Shown piece by piece: positions 28,253 to 37,549 of a DNA stretch of 64,000 bases. Both the position numbers and the translations under genes were made by a program. Position 1 is the stretch's first letter. The number at the start of each line of letters is the position of its first letter. Below the pieces are notes generated by a model, which had not been told where the DNA came from, made no database searches, and was given only the letters and a program-made list of their open reading frames with translations. Source of the DNA: Kaistia defluvii (GTDB lineage: Bacteria > Pseudomonadota > Alphaproteobacteria > Rhizobiales > Kaistiaceae); the NCBI RefSeq assembly GCF_040548815.1, contig NZ_JBEPSM010000004.1, forward strand, positions 310,001-374,000, read 5' to 3'.

Positions 28253-28270
28253 TGTGTCATCGATAACACA
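28253..28270. promoter_or_regulatory. LacI-type operator
   Basis: TGTGTCATCGATAACACA is an 18 bp near-perfect palindrome (8 of 9 pairs) with the central CG typical of LacI-family sites. It lies between the LacI gene and the binding-protein gene, about 125 bp before the latter's start. A related ATCGAT core occurs just upstream, at 28239-28244. Confidence 0.65.
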
Positions 28271-28394
28271 TGCGGCAGAGCGTCAAACGCGTGCCGGCAA
28301 TCCCGCGCAAGACGGGATCGCTAAAAGAGAGTCTTTTGAGGAAACGCCGGCCGCCGCATCACCCGCGGCAGAGCCATGACTCGGGAGGGTTACC

Positions 28395-29666
28395 ATGCGC
28401 ATCACCGCACTATTGGCCGCGACCACCATCGCAGCCGGCTTCTTCACGGCCCCCGCCTTGGCGGAAACGACCGTCAACTTCTGGCAGTTCTCGACCCGCG
28501 ACGCCGATATCGCCGCCTGGAACGGCGCCATCGCCTCGTTCGAGAAGGCCAACCCCGACATCAAGATCAACATGGAGATCGTGCCCTGGTCCGAGCAGCA
28601 GCAGCGCCTCGTCAGCGCGCTCTCGGCCGGCGGCCTGCCGGATGTCTCCATGCTCGGCAACAACGTCGTCGCCCAGTTCCAGTCGGCCGGCGCCCTCGCC
28701 CCGCTCGACGAATATTTTGCCGCCTATGACAAGGAGCATGGCACCAACGTCGCCGCCGACGTCTGGCCTGGCGACAAGGGCTACTACAACCTCGCCGGCA
28801 AGTGGTGGGCGTCTCCGGTCAATGTCGAGACGCGCGCGCTCTACTACCGCAAGGACCTGTTCAAGGATGCCGGCCTCGACCCGGAGAAGCCGCCGCAGAC
28901 TTGGGCGGATTTCGCGGCCGACGCGACCAAGCTGACCAAGGACGGCACCTATGGCGCGGCTCTCTCCATGAGCCTCGACTATTTCACCGTGCAGAACTTC
29001 ATGAGCGCTTATCTGGGCTATGGCGCGCGCATGATCGGCGAAGACGGCAAGTGCGGCTTCGACACGCCGGAGTTCAAGTCGGCGCTCGATACCTATGTCA
29101 GCGTCTACAAGAACAAGGCGACCCATCCCGACGCGCCAAGCATGAGCGGCGACACGTTCCGCAAGGGCTTCCGCGATGGCAAGTTCGCCATGATCCTCTC
29201 GGATGCCGGCCTCTACAAGGACTTGCAGAACGACAAGGCCGCCTTCCTCGGCCAGGTCGCGATCGCCAAGGTGCCGGCAGGCCCGGAGAACCGCTCCGGC
29301 TTCCTCGGTGGCTGGCCGCTGGTGCTCTGGGATGCGTCCGAGAACAAGGAAGCCGCTGCCAAGTGGATCCTCTACGCGACTCATGGCGACGCACTGAAGA
29401 CGCTCGCGACCGAAGGCGGGTTCATTCCCGGCAGCGTCTCGCTGGCGAAGGGCGAGCCGTGGACGGCATTCCCCTATCCGCTGTTCGTCGAGCAGTTGCA
29501 GGACGCCCGCGCCTATCAGTATCCGAGCGAGGCGATCCCGCAGATGGGACAGCTTGAGGTCGACACGATCCAGAAGGCGGTGCAGGCCGTTGCTCTCGGC
29601 CAGCAGACGACCGACCAGGCGACGGCGCAGCTCTGCACCACCATCAACGAAGTCTTGGCTCGCTAG
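28395..29666 (+). CDS. ABC sugar-binding protein, family 1 (MalE-like)
   Basis: 423 aa. A Sec signal peptide (MRITALLAATTIAAGFFTAP, then ALAE) is followed by a family-1 sugar-binding protein (TVNFWQFSTRDADIAAWNGAI, then LVSALSAGGLPDVSMLGNN). Imports a mono- or oligosaccharide with the two permeases downstream. A GGGAGG ribosome site lies before the ATG. No ATPase gene accompanies this importer. Confidence 0.88.
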   Translation: MRITALLAATTIAAGFFTAPALAETTVNFWQFSTRDADIAAWNGAIASFEKANPDIKINMEIVPWSEQQQRLVSALSAGGLPDVSMLGNNVVAQFQSAGALAPLDEYFAAYDKEHGTNVAADVWPGDKGYYNLAGKWWASPVNVETRALYYRKDLFKDAGLDPEKPPQTWADFAADATKLTKDGTYGAALSMSLDYFTVQNFMSAYLGYGARMIGEDGKCGFDTPEFKSALDTYVSVYKNKATHPDAPSMSGDTFRKGFRDGKFAMILSDAGLYKDLQNDKAAFLGQVAIAKVPAGPENRSGFLGGWPLVLWDASENKEAAAKWILYATHGDALKTLATEGGFIPGSVSLAKGEPWTAFPYPLFVEQLQDARAYQYPSEAIPQMGQLEVDTIQKAVQAVALGQQTTDQATAQLCTTINEVLAR

Positions 29667-29681
29667 GGCTTCGAACAGAGC

Positions 29682-30614
29682 ATGGCCATGGCAGCACGCC
29701 AGGAATCCGTGACCGTGGCCAGGGCGGCGTCTCGCCCTCCTGGCCGCTCCCTCCTGCCGGATCGCTGGCTGCCCTATGGCATGATCGGTCCGGCCGTCTT
29801 CGTGGCCTTTGCCATTGCCATCGTTCCGCTCTGCTACGCTTTCTGGCTGTCGCTGCAGGACTGGTACATGCTGCGGCAGCCTCTTCCCAAATGGGGCGGT
29901 CTGGTCAACTACCGTGCGTTGCTACAGGACACCCAGCTCTGGGCATCCTTCGGACGGACCTGGATCTGGACGCTCGGCACCGTCTTCGTCGAACTTCTGC
30001 TCGCCATGCCGATCGCGCTTCTCCTGAACCGCGAAACCGGCATCGCCCGCACCGCCTCGGCGCTGATCCTGCTCCCCTGGGTGACGCCTTTCATCGTGCT
30101 CGGCTTCGGCTGGCGCTTCCTGCTCGACAGCGATGTCGGCCCGATCCACTCCTTCCTGCACCTGATCGGCATCGCCGGCGACAGCTCCGTTCTCAACGAT
30201 CCCGTCCTCGCCTTCGCGACGATCATCTTCATCTCCGGCTGGAAGGGCACGCCCTTCCTGGTGATCGCACTTCTGGCCGCGCTGAAGTCCATCCCGGACG
30301 AACTCTACGAGGCGGCTGAAGTGGACGGGGCCGGCGCCTGGTCGCGCTTCTGGCACGTCACCGTGCCGTCGATCCAGAACACCGTTGTCACCGTTGGCCT
30401 CGTGCTCGGCATCCTCGCCTTCTACTCGTTCGACCTGCCTTGGATCATGACCAAGGGCGGCCCCCAGGATGCGACCACGCTCGTCGGCATCGCCATGTAC
30501 AAGGCGGTCTTCCTCGATCTGCGGCCCGCCTACGCCGCCGCGATCAGCATCGTCATGCTCGTCCTGCTGTTCATCGCCTCGATGTTCGCGCTTCGCGCCC
30601 GGAGGATCGACTGA
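29682..30614 (+). CDS. ABC sugar permease, MalF/UgpA type
   Basis: 310 aa with six transmembrane segments; the first is at about residues 35-58 after a basic N-terminal tail. The docking loop is ELYEAAEVDGAGAWSRFWHVTVPSI, the classical CUT1 EAA motif. A second ATG at 29688 is an alternative start. The stop overlaps the next ATG (TGATG). Confidence 0.88.
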   Translation: MAMAARQESVTVARAASRPPGRSLLPDRWLPYGMIGPAVFVAFAIAIVPLCYAFWLSLQDWYMLRQPLPKWGGLVNYRALLQDTQLWASFGRTWIWTLGTVFVELLLAMPIALLLNRETGIARTASALILLPWVTPFIVLGFGWRFLLDSDVGPIHSFLHLIGIAGDSSVLNDPVLAFATIIFISGWKGTPFLVIALLAALKSIPDELYEAAEVDGAGAWSRFWHVTVPSIQNTVVTVGLVLGILAFYSFDLPWIMTKGGPQDATTLVGIAMYKAVFLDLRPAYAAAISIVMLVLLFIASMFALRARRID

Positions 30615-31441
30615 TGCGCCGCACTTCACCGCTCCGCGAAGCCGGCCTCGATGCGGTCACGCTCGTCGTCCTGTTCCTGCTGCTGGTTCCCATCCTGTGG
30701 GTGTTCGTTGCCTCCGTCCGGCCGGAGACCGATATCACCGGCGGCGGGCTTTGGCCGCAGCGGCTCACCTTCGTCCATTACGAGGCGATCCTCGCCAAAA
30801 AGCCATTCCTGATCGCGCTCAAGAACAGCCTGATCGTCGGCATCGTCGTCGCGATCATCACCACGGCGCTGGCGCTGCCGGCGGCCTATGCGCTCAGCCG
30901 TTTCCGCTTCCACGGCCGCACTTTCTTCGGCTTGCTGATCCTCGGCACGCAGATGCTGCCGAGCCTCGCCGTGCTGGTGCCGCTGGTCGTCATCGTGCGC
31001 CAGCTCGGGCTAACCAACACGCTGACGGCGCTGATCTTCACCCATCTGGCGCTCGGCATGCCGATCGCGGTCTGGATGCTCAAGGGCTACATCGACGCCA
31101 TCCCGAAGGAACTGGAGGAAGCGGCGATGATCGACGGCTGCTCGCGGGTCGGCGCGCTGACGCGCATCGTCATCCCGCTGATCCGGCCCGCCATCATCGC
31201 GGTCGGCACCTTCGCCTTCGTCCTCTCCTGGGGCGAATATCTGATGGCGCTGGCGCTGATCTCGAAGGCCGACGTCAAGACGCTGCCGCTCGCCCTGCAG
31301 GGGCTGTTCGATCCCTATTCCTTCTCCTGGGGCCAGGTCATGGCCGGCGGCACCATCATCGCCCTGCCGGCCATCCTGCTCTTCCTGATCTTCCGCAAGC
31401 AACTGGTCGGCGGCCTTCTGGCCGGCGGCGTGAAAGGGTAA
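30614..31441 (+). CDS. ABC sugar permease, MalG/UgpE type
   Basis: 275 aa with six transmembrane segments and the EAA loop PKELEEAAMIDGCSRVGALTRIVIPL. It overlaps the preceding stop by one base and completes the CUT1 channel. The ATPase must be supplied from elsewhere, for example by a general MsmK/UgpC-like protein. Confidence 0.88.
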   Translation: MRRTSPLREAGLDAVTLVVLFLLLVPILWVFVASVRPETDITGGGLWPQRLTFVHYEAILAKKPFLIALKNSLIVGIVVAIITTALALPAAYALSRFRFHGRTFFGLLILGTQMLPSLAVLVPLVVIVRQLGLTNTLTALIFTHLALGMPIAVWMLKGYIDAIPKELEEAAMIDGCSRVGALTRIVIPLIRPAIIAVGTFAFVLSWGEYLMALALISKADVKTLPLALQGLFDPYSFSWGQVMAGGTIIALPAILLFLIFRKQLVGGLLAGGVKG

Positions 31442-31445
31442 TGCC

Positions 31446-32489
31446 ATGGGCGCCATGACGCGTTCGCTCTATTTCAACGGCCCCCGCAGCTTGACGATCG
31501 AGGACGAGCCGCTGCGGGCGGCCGGTCCAGAGGATGTCGTCATCGAGGCACTTGTGTCCGGCATCAGCGCCGGGACGGAACTGAACGTCTTTCGCGGACT
31601 GGCGCCGCAGTGGCGCCAGCACATGGACCCGGCGACGCGGCTGTTCCTCGACGGCGGTGCCGACTGGAACTGGCCGGCGCGCTACGGCTACGCCATGGTC
31701 GGCAGGATCGTCGAACTGGGTTCGGCGGCCACGGGCGTCAAGCTCGGCGACCTCGTCTATGCCTATGCCCCGCATGGTCGTCACGCCGTGCTGAGCGCCA
31801 AGGCGGTGATCCCGCTCGGTGATCTCGACGACGCGGAACTCGGCGTCTTCTTTTCCAACCTCAACACGGCCTATAACGGCGTGCTCGACGCCAATCTGCC
31901 GCTGGGCGCCGACGTCGTCGTCTCCGGCCTCGGCGTCATCGGCCAGATCGTTACCCGCCTTCTGAAGCGAGGCGGCGCCCGCACGATCATCGGCGTCGAC
32001 GGCATCGATTTGCGGCGCGATCTCGCTCTAAAGGGCGGTGCCGATCATGTGTTGCGGCCAGGCGAGGACAAGGTGGCGCAACGGGTGCGCGAGCTGACCG
32101 AAGGCCGCGGCGCCGACGCGGTCATCGAAGTATCGGGCGCCGCCCCTGCCCTCAACGAGGCGATCCGTACGGTCGGCTTCAACGGCCTCGTCGTCGCCAT
32201 GTCCTGGTATGGCGGCACGTTCGAGAGCCTGAGCCTTTCCGGCGAGTTCCACCACAACCGGCCGCGCATCGTCTCGTCGCAGGTCGGGTCGGTCAATCCG
32301 TTCCTCGGCCCGCTCTGGTCGGTGCCGCGCCGGGCGCAGATCGCACGCGAATTCCTCGATGTATACTCGAAGGATCTGAAAGGCTTCGTCACGCATCGGG
32401 TCCCCCTGCAGGACGCCGCGCGCGGCTACCAGTTGCTGGACCAGGGCTCGCCCGAGGTCATGCAAGTTCTCATCGATTATCGTTCCTGA
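31446..32489 (+). CDS. Medium-chain (MDR) sugar/polyol dehydrogenase
   Basis: 347 aa, zinc-alcohol-dehydrogenase-like with a C-terminal Rossmann domain (VVVSGLGVIGQIVTRLLKRGG, then IIGVDGIDLRRDLA). The N-terminal GroES-like part contains SGISAGTELNVFRG, a variant that lacks the usual catalytic Cys-Gly, and no structural four-cysteine lobe is visible; zinc use is therefore doubtful. It sits 4 bases after the permease stop, so it should oxidise or reduce the imported sugar. The substrate is unknown. Confidence 0.78.
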   Translation: MGAMTRSLYFNGPRSLTIEDEPLRAAGPEDVVIEALVSGISAGTELNVFRGLAPQWRQHMDPATRLFLDGGADWNWPARYGYAMVGRIVELGSAATGVKLGDLVYAYAPHGRHAVLSAKAVIPLGDLDDAELGVFFSNLNTAYNGVLDANLPLGADVVVSGLGVIGQIVTRLLKRGGARTIIGVDGIDLRRDLALKGGADHVLRPGEDKVAQRVRELTEGRGADAVIEVSGAAPALNEAIRTVGFNGLVVAMSWYGGTFESLSLSGEFHHNRPRIVSSQVGSVNPFLGPLWSVPRRAQIAREFLDVYSKDLKGFVTHRVPLQDAARGYQLLDQGSPEVMQVLIDYRS

Positions 32490-32511
32490 TCCCGAAGGAC
32501 CAGACTTCGTC

Positions 32512-33312
32512 ATGCAATATTCCGCCTGTCTTGAATGGCTCTTCGCCGCCGAAGCGCCCGATTTCGCCGACCGGATCCGCCTCGCCAAAGAGGCCGGCCT
32601 GTCCGCCGTGGAGTTCTGGCTCTTCGGCAACAAGGACATCGACGCCATCGAAGCGGCCTTGAAGGAAACCGGCCTGCCGGTCGCCGGTTTCTGCGCGGAG
32701 CCGATGGTGCCGCTGACCGATCCGGCCCAGCATGAGGTATTCCTCGCCGGCCTGCCCGGCTCGATCGGCGTCGCCAAGCGCCTGGGCGCCAAGGTGCTGA
32801 TCGTTCAGGCGGGTGCGGACCTTCCCGGCCGCAGCCGCGCCGAACAACGCCAGGCGCTTGTCGATGCGCTCACCAAGGCTGCCGATATCCTGGCCGGAAC
32901 CGGCATCGTACTCGCCGTCGAGCCGCTGAACACGCTTGTCGACCATGTCGGCTATTTCCTGCCTTCGACCAAGGAAGGCCTCGATATCATCGACGAGGTC
33001 GGAAGACCCGAGATCAAGATCCTCTACGACATCTACCATTCGGCGGTCATGGGTGAGGACATCAGCGAGGTTCTGGCCGGCCGCGTCGACCGCGTCGCGC
33101 ATGCCCATCTCGCCGACGCCCCGGGCCGCCACGAACCCGGCACCGGCGATCTCGACTGGCAAGCGCGTGTCGCCTGGCTGGAGGCGAATGGCTACAAAGG
33201 CCTGGTAGGTCTCGAATACAAGCCGACGCGCGACACGGTCGAAAGCCTCGCTGCCGTGCTCGCCGGAGCCAATGGATGGCGCGAGGCGGTTGTGGGCTCA
33301 TCGTCAGCTTAG
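32512..33312 (+). CDS. Hydroxypyruvate isomerase-like sugar epimerase/isomerase
   Basis: 266 aa TIM barrel of the AP-endonuclease-2 superfamily. Metal and substrate residues typical of Hyi/OtnI are visible: AVEPLN (Glu), LYDIYHSAVMGED (Asp and His), AHLADAPGRHEPGTGDLD (His, Arg, Glu) and GLEYKPT (Glu). It is the last gene of the operon. Its stop overlaps the stop of the convergent SDR gene by 9 bases. Confidence 0.85.
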   Translation: MQYSACLEWLFAAEAPDFADRIRLAKEAGLSAVEFWLFGNKDIDAIEAALKETGLPVAGFCAEPMVPLTDPAQHEVFLAGLPGSIGVAKRLGAKVLIVQAGADLPGRSRAEQRQALVDALTKAADILAGTGIVLAVEPLNTLVDHVGYFLPSTKEGLDIIDEVGRPEIKILYDIYHSAVMGEDISEVLAGRVDRVAHAHLADAPGRHEPGTGDLDWQARVAWLEANGYKGLVGLEYKPTRDTVESLAAVLAGANGWREAVVGSSSA

Positions 33313-34074
33313 CGGCCTTCCGCCATCGACCGGGATCACCGAACCCGTCGTGAAGGTCAGGAGGCTTGCGACCGCCAGCACGGCGTTCGCCACCTCTTCC
33401 GGGGCGGAGAGACGGGCAAGCGGCGTTTGCGCCGCCTGCCGGTCGCGCCATTCCGGGTCTAACCCCTTGACGAACTCGGTGTCGACGAGCCCGGGCGAGA
33501 CCGAAACGACCCGGATTTGGGGTGCCAGCGCGCGCGCCAGCGACTTCGTCAGGTTGTCGACCGCCGCCTTGGAGGCGCAATAGGCGATGTTGCTGCCCAT
33601 CGCCGTGACGGCCGCGATGGACGAGATGTTCACCACCAGCCCGTCGCCGGATTGCGCCAGCAATGGGCGGAACGCGCGGACCATCGCGATCGGGCCGCGA
33701 ACATTGACCGCCAGCACCCGGTCGATCAGTTCGTCGTCCAGCCCGTCAAGATCGCCATGCGCGACGAAGCGGGTGGTGCCGGCGCAGTTCACCAGGATGT
33801 CGAGCCGGCCGAAGAGCCTCCCGACATCCTCGGCCAGTTGGTCGATAGCCTGGGTGTCCGTCACCGGCGCCGGCATGGCGCGATGCCCCACACCCGGCAG
33901 CGAGGCCACCAGCGCCTCGGCCGACGTGGCAGACGTGTTGTAGCCGACAAGGACGGTCGCGCCGGAAGCGGCCAGCGCCTGGACGATCGCCGCGCCGATG
34001 CCGCCCGCGCCGCCGGTGACGAGAGCGACCTTGCCCTGAAGCGCCTGCGCGCCGATCGATGGCCGACTGCTCAT
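33304..34074 (-). CDS. SDR-family oxidoreductase
   Basis: 256 aa classical short-chain dehydrogenase with the NAD(P) motif TGGAGGIG (20-27), NCAG, catalytic Ser in NISSIAAV and YCASK (Tyr-x3-Lys). It is the last gene of the long minus-strand operon that begins at 43787, separated from the preceding dehydrogenase gene by one base. It likely acts on a sugar, polyol or sugar acid. Confidence 0.87.
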   Translation of the reverse strand: MSSRPSIGAQALQGKVALVTGGAGGIGAAIVQALAASGATVLVGYNTSATSAEALVASLPGVGHRAMPAPVTDTQAIDQLAEDVGRLFGRLDILVNCAGTTRFVAHGDLDGLDDELIDRVLAVNVRGPIAMVRAFRPLLAQSGDGLVVNISSIAAVTAMGSNIAYCASKAAVDNLTKSLARALAPQIRVVSVSPGLVDTEFVKGLDPEWRDRQAAQTPLARLSAPEEVANAVLAVASLLTFTTGSVIPVDGGRPLS

Positions 34075-34075
34075 G

Positions 34076-35014
34076 TCAATCCTTCTGCGCCTGCTTGTGT
34101 GCCACCAGGCGCATCAGCCTGCCATCCCGCCAGGCGCGGCGATCTGCGAGACTTTCGCCCGGCAATGCCTCGCGCCGTTCGGCGGCAACCTTGCCGACCA
34201 GCCCCTCCGACCAAGGTTTCGGCTCCGTGCGGTCCTGCGCCACCGAATGGTAGAGAGGCCCAAGACGCTGGGCATAATCGGCGACGCCGCCCGGTGCGTT
34301 CAGATCGATCGTCTCGAACGGCCCCATGAACGACCAGCGCAGGCCGAGGCCATGCGCGACGGTGGCGTCGATGTCGGCGGCGCTGGCATAGCCTTCCTCG
34401 AACAGCGCCCAGGCCTCGTTCAGGAGGGCGCCCTGCAGCCGGTTCAGGATGAAGCCGGCGATCTCGCGATTGACGACCACCGGCACCTGGCCGAAACGCG
34501 CCATTTCGGTGCGCAGGAACGGTACGATCGCCGGATCGGTCCAGGGCGCCGGCACCAGTTCGACCACCGGCACCAGATGCGGTGGATTGACCGGATGGCT
34601 GACGAGGAAGCGGCTGCGATGGACGCAGCCTTCGGTGAAGGCCGAGGCTGGGATGCCGGAGGACGAACTGCCGACTATCGCGTCCGGGCGCATCGCGGCG
34701 TCAATCGCCAGCGAAATCGCCGTCTTGACGTCGACGCGCTCGAACACGGATTCCTGGATGTAGTCGGCGTCCGATACCGCGTCCCCCAGAGTGTCGGCCA
34801 CGGTGATGCGGCCGGCGATGGCGTCGACATCGTCGACCAGCCCGACCTCGCGCATGTCGGCGAGGCTGTCGCGGATGCGGTCCAGCACCGAGGCGCGGAT
34901 CGACGCCTCGGCATCATAGACGCGCACCGTCGCGCCGGACCGGGCGAAGACGATCGCCCAGCCCGAGCCGACGAGGCCGGCGCCGACAATGGCGACGTTG
35001 CGGATCGGCTGCAT
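34076..35014 (-). CDS. 3-hydroxyacyl-CoA dehydrogenase family (L-gulonate/L-carnitine dehydrogenase-like)
   Basis: 312 aa. The Rossmann motif VAIVGAGLVGSGWAIVFARSG sits at the N terminus, followed by SSSSGIPAS and a catalytic His in SHPVNPPHLVPVVELVP. The C-terminal helical domain starts near residue 190. Members of this branch oxidise 3-hydroxy acids such as L-gulonate or L-carnitine rather than CoA esters. The start overlaps the stop of the MBL-fold gene by one base. Confidence 0.82.
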   Translation of the reverse strand: MQPIRNVAIVGAGLVGSGWAIVFARSGATVRVYDAEASIRASVLDRIRDSLADMREVGLVDDVDAIAGRITVADTLGDAVSDADYIQESVFERVDVKTAISLAIDAAMRPDAIVGSSSSGIPASAFTEGCVHRSRFLVSHPVNPPHLVPVVELVPAPWTDPAIVPFLRTEMARFGQVPVVVNREIAGFILNRLQGALLNEAWALFEEGYASAADIDATVAHGLGLRWSFMGPFETIDLNAPGGVADYAQRLGPLYHSVAQDRTEPKPWSEGLVGKVAAERREALPGESLADRRAWRDGRLMRLVAHKQAQKD

Positions 35015-35904
35015 CAGCTTACCTTCGACGTTTCGCCATCGGCGAGGCAGATCTCGGTGATGCGCAGGCCGTCTTCGGTGATCCGCGACGGGAAGCGATC
35101 ACGCAGGCGCTCCTCGTGGATCGGGATAACGCGGCGGGATTCGTAACCGACCTGCTTCATCATCTCCTCTGTCGCCAAGACCAGATTGGTCTGGCTGCCG
35201 GTGGCGAGACCGACGGGCACGTAGATCGGATCGCTGACGTCGACGGCGCCGCCCGGTCCCTCGATGTTGTCGAAGACATAGACGAGGTCGCCGGCGAGCA
35301 CCCAGGTGTCGGACGAATTCTCCTCGCCGTCATTGCGGACGGTGATCCACTGCGAGCCGAAGGTGTGGCTGTCGAAGGCGGCGTGCAGGTCGACGCCCGG
35401 CAGCACGTTGGCCCGGGCGCCATCGACGGTGACGAGGCGGCGCTGGCGGGCGAGATCGAGGCCGCGCACGATGTCGCCGGGATCGACGGCGGTCATCATC
35501 CAGCGCATCCGGTCGGGCAGCGCCATCGCCCAGGCCCATTTCGCGATCTCGCGCTCCTGGATGTAGAAGGTGGCGTTCGGGAAGTCCTCGACATTGCCGA
35601 AATGGTCGAAATGGGCGTGCGTCACGAAGACGGTATCCACGTCCTCCGGAGTCACGCCGACGCCACCGAGCACGGTGCGCGGCGAGCGCCAGTTCTCGAC
35701 GCCGAAGCGGTCTCCCAGCACCTTGCCATAGTCCTTGTCGTTATAGCCGACGTCGATCATGGCGGTATGGCCATTGCCCTTGATCAGGGCATAGCAATAG
35801 GGAAGCTTCACATAGCCCTGATTGTGGGCGCCATAGAGAACGCCGCTTTTGTGATAGTTGGTGACATAGCTGTATTCGAGCACCCAGATCGAATAATCGC
35901 CCAT
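35014..35904 (-). CDS. MBL-fold metallohydrolase (lactonase-like)
   Basis: 296 aa metallo-beta-lactamase fold. The dinuclear zinc motif THAHFDH (H96, H98, D100, H101) is intact, with downstream ligands in DSHTFGSQWITV and LAGDLVY. It resembles N-acyl-homoserine-lactone and other lactone hydrolases. Inside an operon of dehydrogenases it may open the lactone made by one of them; quorum quenching is the alternative. Confidence 0.82.
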   Translation of the reverse strand: MGDYSIWVLEYSYVTNYHKSGVLYGAHNQGYVKLPYCYALIKGNGHTAMIDVGYNDKDYGKVLGDRFGVENWRSPRTVLGGVGVTPEDVDTVFVTHAHFDHFGNVEDFPNATFYIQEREIAKWAWAMALPDRMRWMMTAVDPGDIVRGLDLARQRRLVTVDGARANVLPGVDLHAAFDSHTFGSQWITVRNDGEENSSDTWVLAGDLVYVFDNIEGPGGAVDVSDPIYVPVGLATGSQTNLVLATEEMMKQVGYESRRVIPIHEERLRDRFPSRITEDGLRITEICLADGETSKVS

Positions 35905-35917
35905 GAAATCTTCCTCC

Positions 35918-36490
35918 CTAGCGCAGTGTTGGTTGGACCATGCATGAACAGCAGGCCTGGCTGAAATCGACCATGCTAAGCCCCGCCTCCATGTCGGAGG
36001 CGCTCCTCAGGGCTTGGTAGGCCGCGTTGATCTCATTCGAGGCGATGGCGAGCGCCGTCTCGCCGCCGCCGATCTCGCCGAAGCGGCGGAAATGCCGGAG
36101 ACCGGCGCCGATATGCGCGAAGGTCGCGTCTAGCTTTGCCTTGTGGGCGGCAAGGCCGCCCGGCGCATCCAGCGCCGCCAGCGTTTCGCCGGCCTTCTGC
36201 CAGCGTTCGTCGGCGATCGGCAGATCCGGCAGGTCCAGCACTTCACGCCGGCCGCTGGCCTGAACCAGGATCAGCAGCCCGGCCAGTTGGCCGATAAGCC
36301 GGCGAAATGCCTCATACGCCTTGCCCGCCTCGATGCGGTAGGCGACGACCTGATCGGCCAGCGCCTCGTCGGACGGCGCCGCGATGGCGCTGGCCGTGAA
36401 ACGCGCGGGCTCGGCCAGGGCGGAGCAATCCTCCCGGTGCAGCGTCACGGCGCGTTCGAACAGCGCCCGGCCGGCCTTGTCAGTCTGCAT
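35918..36490 (-). CDS. Uncharacterised helical protein in the operon
   Basis: 190 aa from the ATG at 36490, overlapping the LacI gene's end by 11 bases. Predicted almost entirely alpha-helical, soluble, with a Cys-Cys-x-Cys cluster near the C terminus (FSQACCSCMVQ) that could bind metal. I do not recognise the family. Its conserved place between the regulator and the MBL-fold gene suggests a pathway-linked role. Confidence 0.7.
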   Translation of the reverse strand: MQTDKAGRALFERAVTLHREDCSALAEPARFTASAIAAPSDEALADQVVAYRIEAGKAYEAFRRLIGQLAGLLILVQASGRREVLDLPDLPIADERWQKAGETLAALDAPGGLAAHKAKLDATFAHIGAGLRHFRRFGEIGGGETALAIASNEINAAYQALRSASDMEAGLSMVDFSQACCSCMVQPTLR

Positions 36491-37523
36491 GGCGATCCCT
36501 CGTGGACTGGCGCTCGACCAGCACCGTCGGCGCGATGCGCTGGACGAACGGCTCGGTCGCGGCATGGGCGGAAACCTTGCGGGCAATATCGACCGTGCTC
36601 TTCAGCATGGCCTCGACGGGCTGGCGCACCGTCGTCAGCCCGTGCGACGGCCAGGCGGCCATGGCGACATCGTCAAAGCCCACGACCGAAAGGTCCTCTG
36701 GGATGGCGAGGCCCAGTTCGCGGCGCACGCCGTCCATGAAGCCGATGGCGAGAATGTCGTTGGCGCAGAAGACACCGTCCGGCCGGACGGGCAGCGCTCC
36801 ATAAGCGGCCGCCGCGCCATAGCCCGCTTCATAGGAGAAGAGCCCGGCTTCGACGCAGACCGGTTCTTCCAGGCCGCGCTCGATGGCGCGCTGAACGAAT
36901 CCGGCGCGACGTTCGACATTGGTCGAGGCGTCCGGCCTTGCCGCGATATAGGCTAGACGTTCATGGCCGCGATCAATCAGAAAGTCGGCGACCATGGCGC
37001 CGCCGACGCGGTTGTCGCAGCTGACGCCGAAGCAGTGATCGTCCTCCGACAGGCGGTTGAAGAACACGACCGGCGTACCCTGTGCCTCGCATTCGTCGCG
37101 AACCTCCGGCGAGAGGCGCGAGGCGAGGATGATGGCGAGATCCGGCTGATAGGTGAGCAGCAGGCGGACCGCGTCATCGATCTCCTTCGGGGCCTGCGCC
37201 GCCACCAGCATGACGTTCATGCCATAGGCGCGCAGGTCCTCGGTCATCCGGGTGACGACCTCCGGATAGAAGGGATTGGTGATGTCCGAAACCACCAGTC
37301 CGACGATGCGCGTCTTCTTGGTGATCAGGCTGCGGGCGAAGGGGTTCGGCCGGTAGCCGATCTCCTGCGCCCGCTTCAGCACGGCGTCGCGCGTCTGCTG
37401 CGCGATGACCGCGTGCGGATGAAAGGCCCGCGAGACGGTCGACACGGACATGTTGAGGTCGCGCGCCAGATCCTTGACGGTGATGCGCGGTTTGCGCTCC
37501 CGTCCACTCGCCTTGTCGGCCAT
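36480..37523 (-). CDS. LacI-family regulator of the ribose-type importer operon
   Basis: 347 aa with an N-terminal HTH (ITVKDLARDLNMSVSTVSRAF) and hinge (IGYRPNPFARSL), and a sugar-sensor domain ending in LSVVGFDDVAMAAWP. The ATG at 37523 follows GGAGG and was preferred to 37544. It lies inside the operon and probably binds the GAGAACGTTCTC palindromes at 43.8 and 40.2 kb, of the central-CG type this family uses. Confidence 0.88.
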   Translation of the reverse strand: MADKASGRERKPRITVKDLARDLNMSVSTVSRAFHPHAVIAQQTRDAVLKRAQEIGYRPNPFARSLITKKTRIVGLVVSDITNPFYPEVVTRMTEDLRAYGMNVMLVAAQAPKEIDDAVRLLLTYQPDLAIILASRLSPEVRDECEAQGTPVVFFNRLSEDDHCFGVSCDNRVGGAMVADFLIDRGHERLAYIAARPDASTNVERRAGFVQRAIERGLEEPVCVEAGLFSYEAGYGAAAAYGALPVRPDGVFCANDILAIGFMDGVRRELGLAIPEDLSVVGFDDVAMAAWPSHGLTTVRQPVEAMLKSTVDIARKVSAHAATEPFVQRIAPTVLVERQSTRDRHAD

Positions 37524-37549
37524 GATCAATCCTCCGCGGTCCATGGTGA

